This document shows, one piece after another, positions 1-8,026 of a stretch of DNA of 54,525 nt; positions within the stretch are counted from its first letter, which is position 1; each line of letters opens with the position of its first letter. A program made the translations under genes and the position numbers. Source of the stretch: an uncultured Bacteroidales bacterium (GTDB lineage: Bacteria > Bacteroidota > Bacteroidia > Bacteroidales > UBA932). The stretch spans positions 1 through 54,525 of the forward strand of contig CAJOHK010000008.1 of assembly GCA_905234285.1 (NCBI GenBank), given 5' to 3'. The notes under the pieces were generated by a model, which was not told the DNA's origin, ran no database searches, and was given only the letters and a program-made list of their open reading frames with translations.

Positions 1-25
1 ATTGGGGGAATTCTTTTTACCATAT

Positions 26-33
26 CAAAGATA
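26..33 (-). promoter_or_regulatory. -7 promoter box reading out of the window
   Basis: The minus strand reads TATCTTTG, an exact match to the Bacteroidetes -7 consensus TAnnTTTG, with a TTG about 20 nt upstream that could serve as the -33 element. It lies just after the stop codon of the truncated peptidase gene and would drive a minus-strand gene beyond the left edge. Confidence 0.55.
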
Positions 34-64
34 CAAAATTTCTAACACATTAGCAATCAATTTG

Positions 65-844
65 TTATAAATCTTTGGCTATTTTGCGATAGTCCCTAAT
101 ATAGGAAGTCCCTTCGGGAATATACTGCGTCGTGCTACTTTCACCGTAAGCGTGAGTTGGATAACCCGTCTTTTGATGAATGTAATACAAGATTTGAGCT
201 ATAGCTACAGGAACGCATCCAGTTAAACAATGAGAAGACAACGCAGAGTCAGTATAAGGTGATCGACAATTCCAGGGCGACCCTTGTCCCCATTTTGTTG
301 TCGTTAAATGATTCTGTAAGGAATCAAATACTGCAATAACTGTTTCGGATTCTAATTCCCAATCATCATTAAATGAGCGCATATTGGAAGAGTCCCATTT
401 ATCTGTAAAGTCTGTAGCTACTTCCAATGCCGGATTTCTTTTTAAAATGGCGATATTCTGTGCAAACCGGTCAAACAAAGCACGTAAAGGGGGCACGTTG
501 TCGATTTCTGAGAATGAAAAATTCCCCCCTTCAGACATGGCAAAAGTTTTAGGCGCTCTTTTATCGGCAGATAGTAATTCCCATCCGTCTTGATAGTTAA
601 TCAAATACATAACCGTATCTTGCTCGACAATGAATGGCTCTATTGATACCATCTCCCCTTTCGTTTGTCCTAATTTCCTTTGATGTCTTATGTAATCATA
701 TATATCCGTGAATCTGATACTAAAGCTATTTGAAGCTTCATATTGACTTCTGATAGAAACATTTCTCTGTGTTTCTTCTTTCTGACACGAAATAATCAAG
801 ATTGCGCCTAATGCTACAAGAGCATTAACAAAAGAAACTTTCAT
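65..844 (-). pseudogene. C10 (streptopain/SpeB-like) cysteine peptidase, C-terminally truncated lipoprotein
   Basis: 259 residues with a lipoprotein-type signal (IIISCQKE). A Spi-like propeptide region follows, and then the start of a C10 peptidase domain: TKWGQGSPWN leads into CLTGCVPVAIAQILYY, where the Cys of GCVPVAIAQ is the expected nucleophile. C10 enzymes normally continue for well over 100 residues beyond this Cys to reach the catalytic His. Here the frame stops about 50 residues after it (IAKDL-stop), and a promoter-like box for the next gene begins within 35 nt. The catalytic dyad therefore cannot be complete. No continuation is visible in the other minus frames before the window edge. 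This is a decayed or split gene; if expressed it would yield only the propeptide (inhibitor-like) part with a partial catalytic domain. A -7 box lies just upstream of the ATG. Confidence 0.75.
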
Positions 845-859
845 AGGTTATCTTTTTTG

Positions 860-867
860 CAAATATA
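860..867 (-). promoter_or_regulatory. -7 box of the C10 peptidase gene
   Basis: Minus strand TATATTTG matches TAnnTTTG and lies 15 nt before the ATG of the truncated C10 peptidase gene. The 868-965 stretch between this and queH holds nothing else I recognise. Confidence 0.6.
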
Positions 868-965
868 CCAATATTAAAAGTATATTTCAAGTGTGGCATA
901 GAGCTATGCAGAAATAGCTCATTTGGAGCTTTAGTGGCTAATTCAGTCGTATAGTAATCAATCTC

Positions 966-1550
966 CTACCGATGTCGACGGGCTTGCGAGAATTCGCAGC
1001 CGCAGAAGAGCTGGTTGTAGAAGTTTTCCTCTTTGATGATTTGGTTCCGGCGCTCCTGCAGACCGCCCTTGCGCCAGTTTTGGGGCCACCATTCCACGCC
1101 GTCCACCTGAGCACAGGCCCAGTAGCCGGCCTCGTTCACCTGCTCCAGGCTTTTCCAGCGGGAACTGGCCAGCGTGGTAGTGAGCACGTCAAAACCGTTG
1201 GCCGCCGCATATTGCGCTGCACGCAGCAGGCGGAATTTGAAGCACTGGAGGCATCGGCCGCCACGCTCGGGCTCGCTCTCCAGACCCTTGGCGCAGAGGC
1301 TCCATTCGTCGTGGTCGTAAACGTCCTCAATAATCTCCACGCCCCACTTGCGGGCATAGCGCAGGCATTCGTTGAGCCGGTGGTCGTACTCCTCGCGGGG
1401 GAAGATGTTGGAGTTGGAATAGAAAATGACGGGCCGGATGCCCCGCTCCATAAGGCATTCCACAATGGCGCTGGAGCACGGCGCGCAGCACGCATGCAGC
1501 AGCACCTTATCGGCCCCTCCCGGCACTTCTATTTGCACTTGGGTCTTCAT
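966..1550 (-). CDS. queH: Epoxyqueuosine reductase QueH
   Basis: Catalyses the last step of queuosine biosynthesis, reduction of epoxyqueuosine to queuosine in tRNA, in the cytoplasm. The family signature is complete: HACCAPCS near the N terminus, a second Cys pair in RCLQCFKFR, and the C-terminal FCGCEFS. These are the cysteines known to hold the iron-sulfur cluster and metal in QueH (formerly DUF208). The protein is about 194 residues, normal for the family. I chose the ATG at 1550 (MKTQVQIEV) because the six-codon upstream extension lies inside the -7 promoter box and begins with GTG. The gene stands alone, separated from the downstream operon by a palindromic repeat array. Confidence 0.93.
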   Translation of the reverse strand: MKTQVQIEVPGGADKVLLHACCAPCSSAIVECLMERGIRPVIFYSNSNIFPREEYDHRLNECLRYARKWGVEIIEDVYDHDEWSLCAKGLESEPERGGRCLQCFKFRLLRAAQYAAANGFDVLTTTLASSRWKSLEQVNEAGYWACAQVDGVEWWPQNWRKGGLQERRNQIIKEENFYNQLFCGCEFSQARRHR

Positions 1551-1557
1551 TTCTGTG

Positions 1558-1565
1558 CAAAGATA
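1558..1565 (-). promoter_or_regulatory. -7 box of queH
   Basis: Minus strand TATCTTTG ends 7 nt before the queH ATG, so the transcript should have an extremely short leader. This box rules out the longer GTG start. Confidence 0.7.
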
Positions 1566-1591
1566 CACCTTTTCCCCGTTTCACCGCCCTC

Positions 1592-1836
1592 CTCATCCTC
1601 AAAAATGCCCGTTTCCAAGGATGCCACCCCGGTTTTGCCCTTCTCGTCCTTAAAAAAGCCCGTTTTCAAGGATGACACCCGGGTTTGGGGCCCCTCGTCC
1701 TCAAAATCGCCCGAATTCAAGGACGAGACCCCGGTTTTGCCCTCCTCATCCTCAAAAATGCCCGTTTTCAAGGACGACACCCGTGTTTTGTCCCTCTCGT
1801 CCTCAAAATCAGCCCAAAATAAGGACGAGGGTCCCC
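1592..1836. repeat. Array of five 51-nt palindromic repeats (arm type TCGTCCT/AGGACGA)
   Basis: This 1551-1861 gap between queH and the next gene is almost filled by five imperfect units with a period of about 51 nt. Each unit has a stem CTCGTCCT...AGGACGAG (variants CTCATCCT, AGGATG), then CAAAA, a core such as ATGCCCG or TCGCCCG, TTTT or AATT, and the closing arm. A GC-rich spacer ACCCCGGTTTTGCCC follows. The last unit has a different core (CAGCCCAAAATAAG). Because 51 is divisible by three, both strands stay open and encode 17-residue repeats, but I see no start, promoter or homologue suggesting a protein. The same units recur at 5211-5295. Confidence 0.85.
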
Positions 1837-1861
1837 AATTAGCCCCCGTCCTTCTGGAGAT

Positions 1862-2551
1862 TTAATCGTATTTGATAATGGTACCGGCGCCGTGGCACTC
1901 GGGACACGTGGCATGCCCGTGACCGCCATTTTTGGCAACGCGCTTGCCACAGATGGGACAGTCATAGTACTCCGGCGGTTTATTCCCATACGACGCCACC
2001 GAGGGAACGTATTTGTCTATGTATTTGGTTCCATGGCAACGGGGGCAGGTTTCCCGATGGGAGGACCGCCGGCTCGCCCCCGAACCGCCAGCCCTTTGCT
2101 GCGTTGACGCAGAGGACTCGTCCCCGCCATACTCCATATATACGTCATCCACGGCCACATGCCCTCCCAGATCATAGCGCCGCTCACTCCCGCCGGAGGG
2201 GCGGCGTTTATGTTCATAGACGTATACGATATCGTCATTGGTTTTTACATTGAGCCGATCATAGTCCCAGGAAAAAACATAGGACAGGCGGAAGCCCAGG
2301 GCCGAATTCCCTTCGTACAAATGCCTGTTGTTCTTATCGCTCATGAAATCCAGCGTCCACTTGCTCACCCGTGTTCCGTCGGGATTGCTATCGTAGGCAA
2401 TATCCCGGACAAAGGTAATATAGTGCCCATCTCCGGATGCCGCTTCACGTTGACCGTTTCTCACCACCATCACCCGCTCGTAATAACGGGTTTGTGCTGC
2501 AAGTCCCAAAGAGACCTGCAGCACTAAAACCATGGCTATAATCCGTTTCAT
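1862..2551 (-). CDS. Secreted protein with C-terminal DnaJ-type zinc fingers
   Basis: 229 residues with a cleavable signal peptide (ends LGLAAQ). The N-terminal region (about 25-130) resembles the neighbouring product of 2560-3156: YYERVMVVRNG...SGDGHYITF against YTYRMVKMVGEDG...SGDNHTVTITF. A low-complexity Ser/Gly/Arg linker follows. The C terminus carries two DnaJ-like fingers: CPRCHGTKYI, then CPICGKR and CPECHGAGTI. CxxCxG repeats normally bind Zn and sit in cytoplasmic chaperones, so finding them on an exported protein is odd. It is the last gene of a four-gene minus-strand operon, 8 nt after its predecessor. Function is unknown; a stress- or envelope-related role is only a guess. Confidence 0.75.
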   Translation of the reverse strand: MKRIIAMVLVLQVSLGLAAQTRYYERVMVVRNGQREAASGDGHYITFVRDIAYDSNPDGTRVSKWTLDFMSDKNNRHLYEGNSALGFRLSYVFSWDYDRLNVKTNDDIVYVYEHKRRPSGGSERRYDLGGHVAVDDVYMEYGGDESSASTQQRAGGSGASRRSSHRETCPRCHGTKYIDKYVPSVASYGNKPPEYYDCPICGKRVAKNGGHGHATCPECHGAGTIIKYD

Positions 2552-2559
2552 AGAAGCTA

Positions 2560-3156
2560 CTAATAGAAATCGCCTTCATTGGCAGCCTGTATCCGCTCAA
2601 AAACAAAGATTTTGGGCCTGGGCGAATAATTGGGCAAACAGCCAAACGCCATAATCCCATTAGGCCCCAAATGATAGGTTGGTATCAGGTTGATACGGCT
2701 GTAATCTGAGCTGAAACGCGCATAATCGTACTCATAATCCGTCACGGAACCATCATTGTAAGACAGGATGGGCCGCTGGCTGCGGTACTCAATCACGTCG
2801 CCGGTCATCCCGGTAAAATAAAAATCCTGCCTGTCACGGACTTCCCGCTGGCTGTAAGACCCTGTCGCATTTATATTATACCCGCCCGAGCGCCGAATGG
2901 GAACATAGTTGTTGTAGCCGGTAGGCCGCCCTGTCTGGGAAGGCGAGCCCAAGCGGTTTCCATTGACATCCGAGACATAGAACGAGCCCTGGCCCGACGA
3001 AAAAGTGATGGTTACCGTGTGATTGTCTCCGGAATAGGCAGACCCATCCTCGCCCACCATCTTCACCATGCGGTAGGTATACGTTTGTGCACTCAATGGG
3101 ACACAGGCTGCAATCACCCATGCGAGCAATGCAACTATTTTATTCTGCAAATACAT
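2560..3156 (-). CDS. Exported hypothetical protein, paralogue of its downstream neighbour
   Basis: About 198 residues with a signal peptide (VIAACVPLSAQ). I take the Met of MYLQNK as start, because the alternative three codons upstream lies deeper inside the preceding gene; either way the two genes overlap by 17-26 nt, suggesting translational coupling. The mature part is rich in Tyr, Ser and Asn. Its N-terminal stretch aligns by eye with the product of 1862-2551, but the zinc fingers are missing. No catalytic motif or known domain is recognisable. The context, two lipoproteins upstream and a secreted zinc-finger protein downstream, suggests a cell-envelope function. Confidence 0.65.
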   Translation of the reverse strand: MYLQNKIVALLAWVIAACVPLSAQTYTYRMVKMVGEDGSAYSGDNHTVTITFSSGQGSFYVSDVNGNRLGSPSQTGRPTGYNNYVPIRRSGGYNINATGSYSQREVRDRQDFYFTGMTGDVIEYRSQRPILSYNDGSVTDYEYDYARFSSDYSRINLIPTYHLGPNGIMAFGCLPNYSPRPKIFVFERIQAANEGDFY

Positions 3157-3961
3157 GACGTTCAATCAGTTTATCTCCATTATATACATCAATGGCTTCC
3201 AGGCCGGCGGCCAGGGAGTTGCGGCGCATTTCAAGGATGTCGCTGGACTCCATGATGGTTTTCTTCGCCGCATCAAGGGCCTCTTCACGGCTGGCATGGG
3301 AAATGGTTTTGTCGGCCTTGACATTTTGGGTCGAAGACTTGTTCCCTGCCTTTTTCCCGGAAACCGGGGCCGGGGAATTTGTCTTTTTGATGAGTTCTTT
3401 TTGGGGAATATTCACAGGGGCGGGTTTTCCGGAAAGGGAAAGCTTCAAGTCCCCATTGGTCCTTTGTTCTTTGTTTATTTTCATCCCATGAGCAAAAGAT
3501 TTGTCACCCAGCGCAAAGGCTGGCGGAAGCGCCAATCCAAGCAGTGAGCCTCCTGCTATGCCCATTGTTATCAAACCGGAATTTTCGAGTTCATTATTAT
3601 TACTTTTACTTTTTTCTCCAGCGACAAGTAAAATTAACCCTACCGTCATAGCACCGATTCCTACGCTTGTACCTATCCCTAACATAGTTCCCGCAAATTT
3701 CGTTTTTCCATAGCACTCTTTATAGTCCAAGGCAAATGGAACCGCTTGTGCTGCACCGGGAGTGCGTGCAAGCAGGAAAGGATTTAATACCAGTTTGGAT
3801 ATTTCTAGCTGCCCCGTTCCGTCGGACTCAATCTGTCCCACCGTTTCTCCGTCTATGGTTGTAATAACCGTTCCCGGCTGGCCGCTTACTGCAAGTTTTC
3901 GGGATGTCGCACACGAAGTTGCCAGCAGGCCTACAATACAAATAATAACAATCTGTTTCAT
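3140..3961 (-). CDS. Lipoprotein with two central membrane-like segments
   Basis: 273 residues. The signal ends in a lipobox (LLATSCATS). The first 90 residues are beta-like and include a PEGA-like stretch (GTVITTIDGETVG). Two Gly/Ile/Leu-rich hydrophobic segments follow at about 105-125 (GIGTSVGIGAMTVGLILLVA) and 140-160 (ITMGIAGGSLLGLALPPAFA). After that come a Lys/Pro-rich linker and a short alpha-helical tail. Family not recognised with confidence. It lies 8 nt downstream of the operon's first gene and overlaps the next. Confidence 0.65.
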   Translation of the reverse strand: MKQIVIICIVGLLATSCATSRKLAVSGQPGTVITTIDGETVGQIESDGTGQLEISKLVLNPFLLARTPGAAQAVPFALDYKECYGKTKFAGTMLGIGTSVGIGAMTVGLILLVAGEKSKSNNNELENSGLITMGIAGGSLLGLALPPAFALGDKSFAHGMKINKEQRTNGDLKLSLSGKPAPVNIPQKELIKKTNSPAPVSGKKAGNKSSTQNVKADKTISHASREEALDAAKKTIMESSDILEMRRNSLAAGLEAIDVYNGDKLIERHVFAE

Positions 3962-3969
3962 GCTACCTA

Positions 3970-4860
3970 TTATTTATAATCGATAATAAATCCCTTCAAA
4001 ATTGTCCCGTTTGCTGTAGTGTTCATTTTATTTTCGTTCTGCGCTTCCACCGTGTTGGCATACACCAAATACCAGGGCTGTATCAGGGCATCCGGTGCGG
4101 CCGTCAGCACTTCCCGCAGGGCATCATTTACCTTGCCGCGCTCTTTTACGGTGCAGGAAATAAGGTTGTTGGTGTAAACGGAGGTTTCTACACGGTCAAA
4201 GGTCTCACCCCCATCCAGCGAATAGGAAACAACTACGCCAAAGCAGAAGTCCGCCGTGTTTCGTCTCACAATGTCCCGGCCGCCTTGGTTGTCAACCTCA
4301 TACAGGAAGCCCCGTCCTACGGCGGAAATCCTGAAGTTGCCTCCCAGATCCACAACGCCTCCCGGGGGAATGGACGCCTGAGGCTGGTCCACCACATACA
4401 CCGTATTGGTGCTGGTGGTAGTATTGGTGTTGGATTTACCCACATTCACTCCGGAAAGGGCTGTTCCCAAGGCACCTCCTACACCGGCGGCTCTGGCAAC
4501 TGCACCCACGTTCACGGTTGCGCCCGTTGTCCCCGAGTGCGTTTTGGTGGTTGTGTTCACCTGCACCGTAGGGTCGTAGAAAATAGAGGAGGAGTGATCA
4601 CTGTTGATAAAGTAAGAATGTGTACGGTCAATCATCATGATGTCTCCCGTGTGATTCTTTACTTCTACGGAGAGCCGCCCGTCGGCATTCACAAAATAGT
4701 AGACCGAAATCTCGGCATTGGAAGGGACTGTGCTGGAATAATCCGGGCGCGCACTGACCAGAGACTGGTAGCCGACCGACTTTACCACAAGTTTGGGGCT
4801 ACACGCGCCGGCCAATAGCGGCGTCGCCCACAAAAGCACAAACAGAAATTTGTTTTTCAT
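3970..4860 (-). CDS. Hypothetical outer-membrane-type lipoprotein
   Basis: 296 residues with lipobox LLAGACSPK. The mature protein is beta-rich. It has a Thr/Asn-rich central tract (about 100-160, NTTTKTHSGTTGATVNVG and SNTNTTTSTNTVYVV) and a C-terminal region mentioning a partner-like motif VSYSLDGGETF. No enzyme motif found. It is first in the operon 4860-1862. The only good -7 box upstream is at 5131-5138, more than 250 nt away, beyond the structured RNA, so translation probably depends on read-through of that RNA. Start ATG is the first Met with a proper signal peptide. Confidence 0.65.
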   Translation of the reverse strand: MKNKFLFVLLWATPLLAGACSPKLVVKSVGYQSLVSARPDYSSTVPSNAEISVYYFVNADGRLSVEVKNHTGDIMMIDRTHSYFINSDHSSSIFYDPTVQVNTTTKTHSGTTGATVNVGAVARAAGVGGALGTALSGVNVGKSNTNTTTSTNTVYVVDQPQASIPPGGVVDLGGNFRISAVGRGFLYEVDNQGGRDIVRRNTADFCFGVVVSYSLDGGETFDRVETSVYTNNLISCTVKERGKVNDALREVLTAAPDALIQPWYLVYANTVEAQNENKMNTTANGTILKGFIIDYK

Positions 4861-4874
4861 TGTGTATTTGTGCC

Positions 4875-5128
4875 CTTATGGCCCTTCGGGGCGATATGCA
4901 TAAACAAAAAAAGTGTGAGCCAACTTAACTTGTCCCCGACGAAGGCTCTGGACTGCCATGAGGTGAACCAAGCATAACTTGAACTCACACTTAGCCGGAA
5001 GGATTTGTTAAGTCCTATATAGCAAGTGTGAGCGTTATGGCTTTGTCCGCACCTCAATAGAATTGTCCAGATTCTCGTCGGCGGAATAAGCTAAACGCTT
5101 TCTGTTATATTTTGCCCCCGAAGGGACA
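4875..5128 (-). ncRNA. Long rod-like structured RNA or structured leader (6S-like shape)
   Basis: Downstream of a strong -7 box, the minus-strand transcript can form one long interrupted rod. Working inward, the pairs are: the ends 5114-5125 with 4882-4892 (GCCCCGAAGGG type); CCGACGA with TCGTCGG (5075-5081/4936-4942); CTGGAC with GTCCAG; GAGGTG with CACCTC; CATAAC with GTTATG; and finally CTCACACTT with AAGTGTGAG, around a roughly 30-nt loop. A T7 run at about 4912-4906 could be a 3' end. Size and shape resemble 6S RNA, with asymmetric internal bubbles, but I see no sequence that proves the family. The alternative is a 5' leader of the lipoprotein operon. Confidence 0.55.
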
Positions 5129-5130
5129 TA

Positions 5131-5138
5131 CAAAGATA
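5131..5138 (-). promoter_or_regulatory. -7 box of the structured RNA / lipoprotein operon
   Basis: Minus strand TATCTTTG, exact TAnnTTTG, preceded by an A/T-rich tract. Predicted start is a few nt downstream, at the 5' end of the rod-like RNA. Confidence 0.65.
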
Positions 5139-5210
5139 TAAAAAGTTTTTTATTTTTTTACGCAGCGACTCCGAATGAACCCTTGCCCCTTTTTTATGAA
5201 TACGGGCTTA

Positions 5211-5295
5211 TCGTCCTCAAAATCGCCCGAATTCAAGGACGAGACCCCGGTTTTGCCCTTCTCGTCCTCAAAATCGGCCCAAAACAAGGATGAGG
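5211..5295. repeat. Two 51-nt palindromic repeat units, same arms as the 1.6-kb array
   Basis: Two adjacent units lie directly after the nhaC stop codon. The first is essentially identical to the third unit of the 1592-1836 array, including the TCGCCCGAATT core and the ACCCCGGTTTTGCCC spacer. The second carries the other core type (CGGCCCAAAACAAGG), as the last unit of that array does. Confidence 0.85.
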
Positions 5296-5296
5296 C

Positions 5297-6571
5297 CTAA
5301 GAATACCGTCGGGGGAAGCGGAAGAGGATGGAGAGGAAGGCCATGGCACCCAGCGCGAAGGGGTAATACAGATGGCCGATGATGGACACGGCCGACACCC
5401 CCGACAAGCCCGAAGCCATGAGCATTTGGGCGCCGTAGGGAATGATGCCCTGCACCAGGCAGGAGAAGGTGTCCAGGATAGAGGCCGTCTTGCGGGGATC
5501 CAGCTTGAAGCGGTCGGCAATATCCTTGGCCAGCGGCCCCACGGTGATGATGGCAATAGTGTTGTTGGCCGTGCACAGGTTCACCAGCGACACCAGGCCG
5601 GCTATGGAGAAGCTGGCCGAGCGTCGGCCCGGAATGCGGCGGGTAAGGCCTTCGATAATGAACTCCAGGCCACCGTTGTAGCGGATGATTTCCAGCAGGC
5701 CGCCCGCCAGCAGGGACACAATGATGAGCTCGCCCATGGAGCCGATGCCACCGCCGATAGACGCCATCCAGCCCACAAAGTCATAGGCGCCGGTTATCCA
5801 GCCCAGGACGCCGTTTACGCCAATGCCCAGCGCCAGCACCGTTACCACGTTCATGCCCGCCAGGGCCAGGCCGATGACCAGTAAATAAGGAATGAGCCCC
5901 AGCCATTGCACAGGCTGGGTTGCCGGAGAGGCCTCCACTTGCAGGCCCATGAGCACATAAACGGCGGTGACCATTAGCGCCGCCGGAGCAGCGATCCACA
6001 GGTTCACCCGGAACTTGTCCTTCATGGAACAACCCTGGCTCTTGGTGGCAGCCACGGTGGTGTCGGAGATGAAGGAAAGGTTGTCGCCGAAGAAGGCGCC
6101 GCCCACGATGATGGCCGTCACAAAAGGCACGCCCATGCCGGTCTCGGACGCAATACCCGTGGCGATAGGCACCAGGGCCACGATGGTCCCCACGCTGGTC
6201 CCCACGGCCATGGAAATGAAGCAGGCCGCCAGGAAAAGGCCGGCGTAGATGAGCTTGCCGGGCAGCACGTGCAGCGCCGCGTTCACGGTAGCGTCAATGG
6301 CGCCGATGTCCTTGGCCGTAGCGGCAAACGCCCCCGCCAGCACAAAGATCCAAATCATCAGGAGCACGTTGGGGCTCCCGGCGCCCTGGGAGAAAATGGC
6401 AATTTTGTCGTCGGTCTTGGGTACCCCGCGCGTAATGAACAGGGCGTAGGCCGATGCAATGATAAAAGCCGCCGCCACGGGCACTTTGTAAAAGTCCCGG
6501 GCCACGACGGAACCTACCAGATACACCGCCAAAAAGACGAACAGCGGGCTGAGAGCCAGCCAGCCGTTCAT
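5297..6571 (-). CDS. nhaC: NhaC-family Na+/H+ antiporter
   Basis: An inner-membrane secondary transporter of about 424 residues with roughly a dozen hydrophobic segments. The family core is visible: a GTSVGTIVALVPI helix, then GGAFFGDNLSFISDTTVAAT, the characteristic NhaC/arsenite-permease-like motif with the acidic FFGDN. The C-terminal half contains a second pseudo-repeat (TANNTIAIITVGPLAKDIA). Substrate could be Na+ or another cation or organic acid; proton antiport is inferred from the family. I start it at the ATG of MNGWLALSP, because the longer frame begins with a TTG and a charged, unconserved 17-residue extension. It lies 54 nt behind the beta-barrel gene at 6626-7339 and is probably co-transcribed. 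Confidence 0.88.
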   Translation of the reverse strand: MNGWLALSPLFVFLAVYLVGSVVARDFYKVPVAAAFIIASAYALFITRGVPKTDDKIAIFSQGAGSPNVLLMIWIFVLAGAFAATAKDIGAIDATVNAALHVLPGKLIYAGLFLAACFISMAVGTSVGTIVALVPIATGIASETGMGVPFVTAIIVGGAFFGDNLSFISDTTVAATKSQGCSMKDKFRVNLWIAAPAALMVTAVYVLMGLQVEASPATQPVQWLGLIPYLLVIGLALAGMNVVTVLALGIGVNGVLGWITGAYDFVGWMASIGGGIGSMGELIIVSLLAGGLLEIIRYNGGLEFIIEGLTRRIPGRRSASFSIAGLVSLVNLCTANNTIAIITVGPLAKDIADRFKLDPRKTASILDTFSCLVQGIIPYGAQMLMASGLSGVSAVSIIGHLYYPFALGAMAFLSILFRFPRRYS

Positions 6572-6625
6572 CCTCCGGGTACTGTGCGTCCGGGGTTGGG
6601 GGTTCTGTGTGTGAAAGGCCAAGGG

Positions 6626-7339
6626 CTAGAAGATATAGCCCAGACCAACCTTGAGCTGATTGCGGTGAATCTTGAATTTGTCGCCGGAGGACAGGTTGAG
6701 CAGGCCGAAGTCGTAGCCAATGTTTACCTGCACTTTCTCGGCAATTTCAAAGCCGACTCCCAGGCCCAGATACAGATTGATGCGGTTGCGGGCGGGGAGG
6801 TCACCGGCGGGAACGGCAACACCCAGAGCATCTTTGAACCAGAGACCGTCGGGGACAGTCTTGTACTGGTTGTAAATATAGCTAGGGTTTTGATCACCAT
6901 CAATGGCGCGGTTCAGCAAACCACACTGGAAGGTGGGACCGGCAAAGGCGCAAACCTTGAAATCCGGGCTTACTTCATAAGCGTATTCTACATGCAGGGG
7001 AATGTTAAGGGCCACCTCCACAACGGTGGTCTTGGAATCCAGGCTCATGACATCAGTGATGCCTTCTTCTTTACCAAACAGGAAAGAGACGTTAGCACCC
7101 GGCTTGAGGCTGAGGCCCTCGGTAATGCCATAGAGGGAAATGCCGTATTTGGCTCCCACGTAGAAACCATCCAGAGAAGCCTTGCCGGTCTCGGTGATTT
7201 CTTCCCCGGAGACGGGTTTATTATAGGTAATCTTGGCATTCTCATTAGCATGGATATAACCGGCATCAGCGGTGAGCTGAGCGTTGGCCTGGAAGGCCAT
7301 GAACAGCATGGCGGCTGCAAAAAGAACAACTTTCTTCAT
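6626..7339 (-). CDS. Outer-membrane beta-barrel protein (PorT/porin-like)
   Basis: 237 residues with a signal peptide ending FQANA. The mature chain alternates amphipathic beta strands and turns (GFYVGAKYGISLYG, LNIPLHVEYAYEV, INLYLGLGVGFEI, VQVNIGYDFGLLNL) and ends in a terminal aromatic (LKVGLGYIF), as outer-membrane barrels do. The predicted 8-10 strands fit the small outer_membrane_beta-barrel families common in Bacteroidales. No enzymatic motif. Its promoter has a -7 box about 30 nt upstream. The antiporter gene follows in the same direction. Confidence 0.82.
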   Translation of the reverse strand: MKKVVLFAAAMLFMAFQANAQLTADAGYIHANENAKITYNKPVSGEEITETGKASLDGFYVGAKYGISLYGITEGLSLKPGANVSFLFGKEEGITDVMSLDSKTTVVEVALNIPLHVEYAYEVSPDFKVCAFAGPTFQCGLLNRAIDGDQNPSYIYNQYKTVPDGLWFKDALGVAVPAGDLPARNRINLYLGLGVGFEIAEKVQVNIGYDFGLLNLSSGDKFKIHRNQLKVGLGYIF

Positions 7340-7371
7340 ATTTTAAGTCTTCTAATAGTCTTACAACTTGC

Positions 7372-7379
7372 AAAGTTAT
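7372..7379 (-). promoter_or_regulatory. -7 box of the beta-barrel/nhaC unit
   Basis: Minus strand TAACTTTG, 32 nt before the ATG at 7339. It lies between the end of nrdG and this gene, so the pair has its own promoter. Confidence 0.65.
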
Positions 7380-7392
7380 AAAAAATATGGCT

Positions 7393-7899
7393 CTATCTCA
7401 AGGGCTCCAACTGAACCGTACCGGGGATATGGTCCTGCGGCGGCTCCCCGTGCAGGTAAATGATGCGCTGATTGGGGCTGCCCCGGAACAGCAGGTCTGT
7501 GTCCCGTTGCTCCAGAATGAACGGGCCGTCTACCAGCACGTCCAGGTACGGCAGCATCTGTGACAGCTTTTCATCGGCCTCAATCTCCTCCAACGTGAAG
7601 CCCGTCCAGCACCAGATGGTCTTGGCGGTTTCCTCCTTGATGCGCCGGGCCAGCTCGGTAAAGGCTTCCACCTGGTAAAACGGGTCCCCGCCACTGAAAG
7701 TAACGTTGGACATGCTGTCGGCCTTGATAATGCGCAGCAGGTCCTCCACATCCATCCACTCCCCTGCCTCAAAGCTCCAGCTCTGCGGGTTGTGGCATCC
7801 CTTGCAGGCATGCTTGCACCCCGCACAATAAATGGCCGTCCGGAATCCCGGTCCATCGGCCATTGTTTGCTCCAATATGTCCAATACCCTGATTTTCAT
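7393..7899 (-). CDS. nrdG: Anaerobic ribonucleotide reductase activase NrdG
   Basis: A radical-SAM enzyme that uses S-adenosylmethionine to install the glycyl radical on NrdD. The sequence shows the 4Fe-4S motif as CKHACKGC, then HNPQSW and the SAM-binding TFSGGDPF. Length is about 168 residues from MKIRVLDILE, normal for NrdG. The longer frame adds 16 residues with no similarity, so I prefer the internal ATG. Partner gene nrdD is immediately upstream, 127 nt away, in the same direction. Confidence 0.93.
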   Translation of the reverse strand: MKIRVLDILEQTMADGPGFRTAIYCAGCKHACKGCHNPQSWSFEAGEWMDVEDLLRIIKADSMSNVTFSGGDPFYQVEAFTELARRIKEETAKTIWCWTGFTLEEIEADEKLSQMLPYLDVLVDGPFILEQRDTDLLFRGSPNQRIIYLHGEPPQDHIPGTVQLEPLR

Positions 7900-8026
7900 C
7901 TTTTTTAGCGTCGAATGCAAATAATTGATACTCAATTTATTAAGCAAATCACCCTGCCGATTTTTACCTAGGGTAATTTGTACAATTGATTGATTTACAG
8001 CACTTTATATTCGACACCCTTCTACC

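Noticed and set aside
1547..1865. Protein with 17-residue repeats encoded by the 1.6-kb array on either strand
   Set aside because: Open frames follow from the 51-nt period. There is no promoter, ribosome-binding site or homologue, and both strands are equally open.
4875..5128. tmRNA or RNase P RNA
   Set aside because: Neither the tRNA-like ends of tmRNA nor the conserved RNase P cores (GAGGAAAGTCC, ACAGAA) are present.
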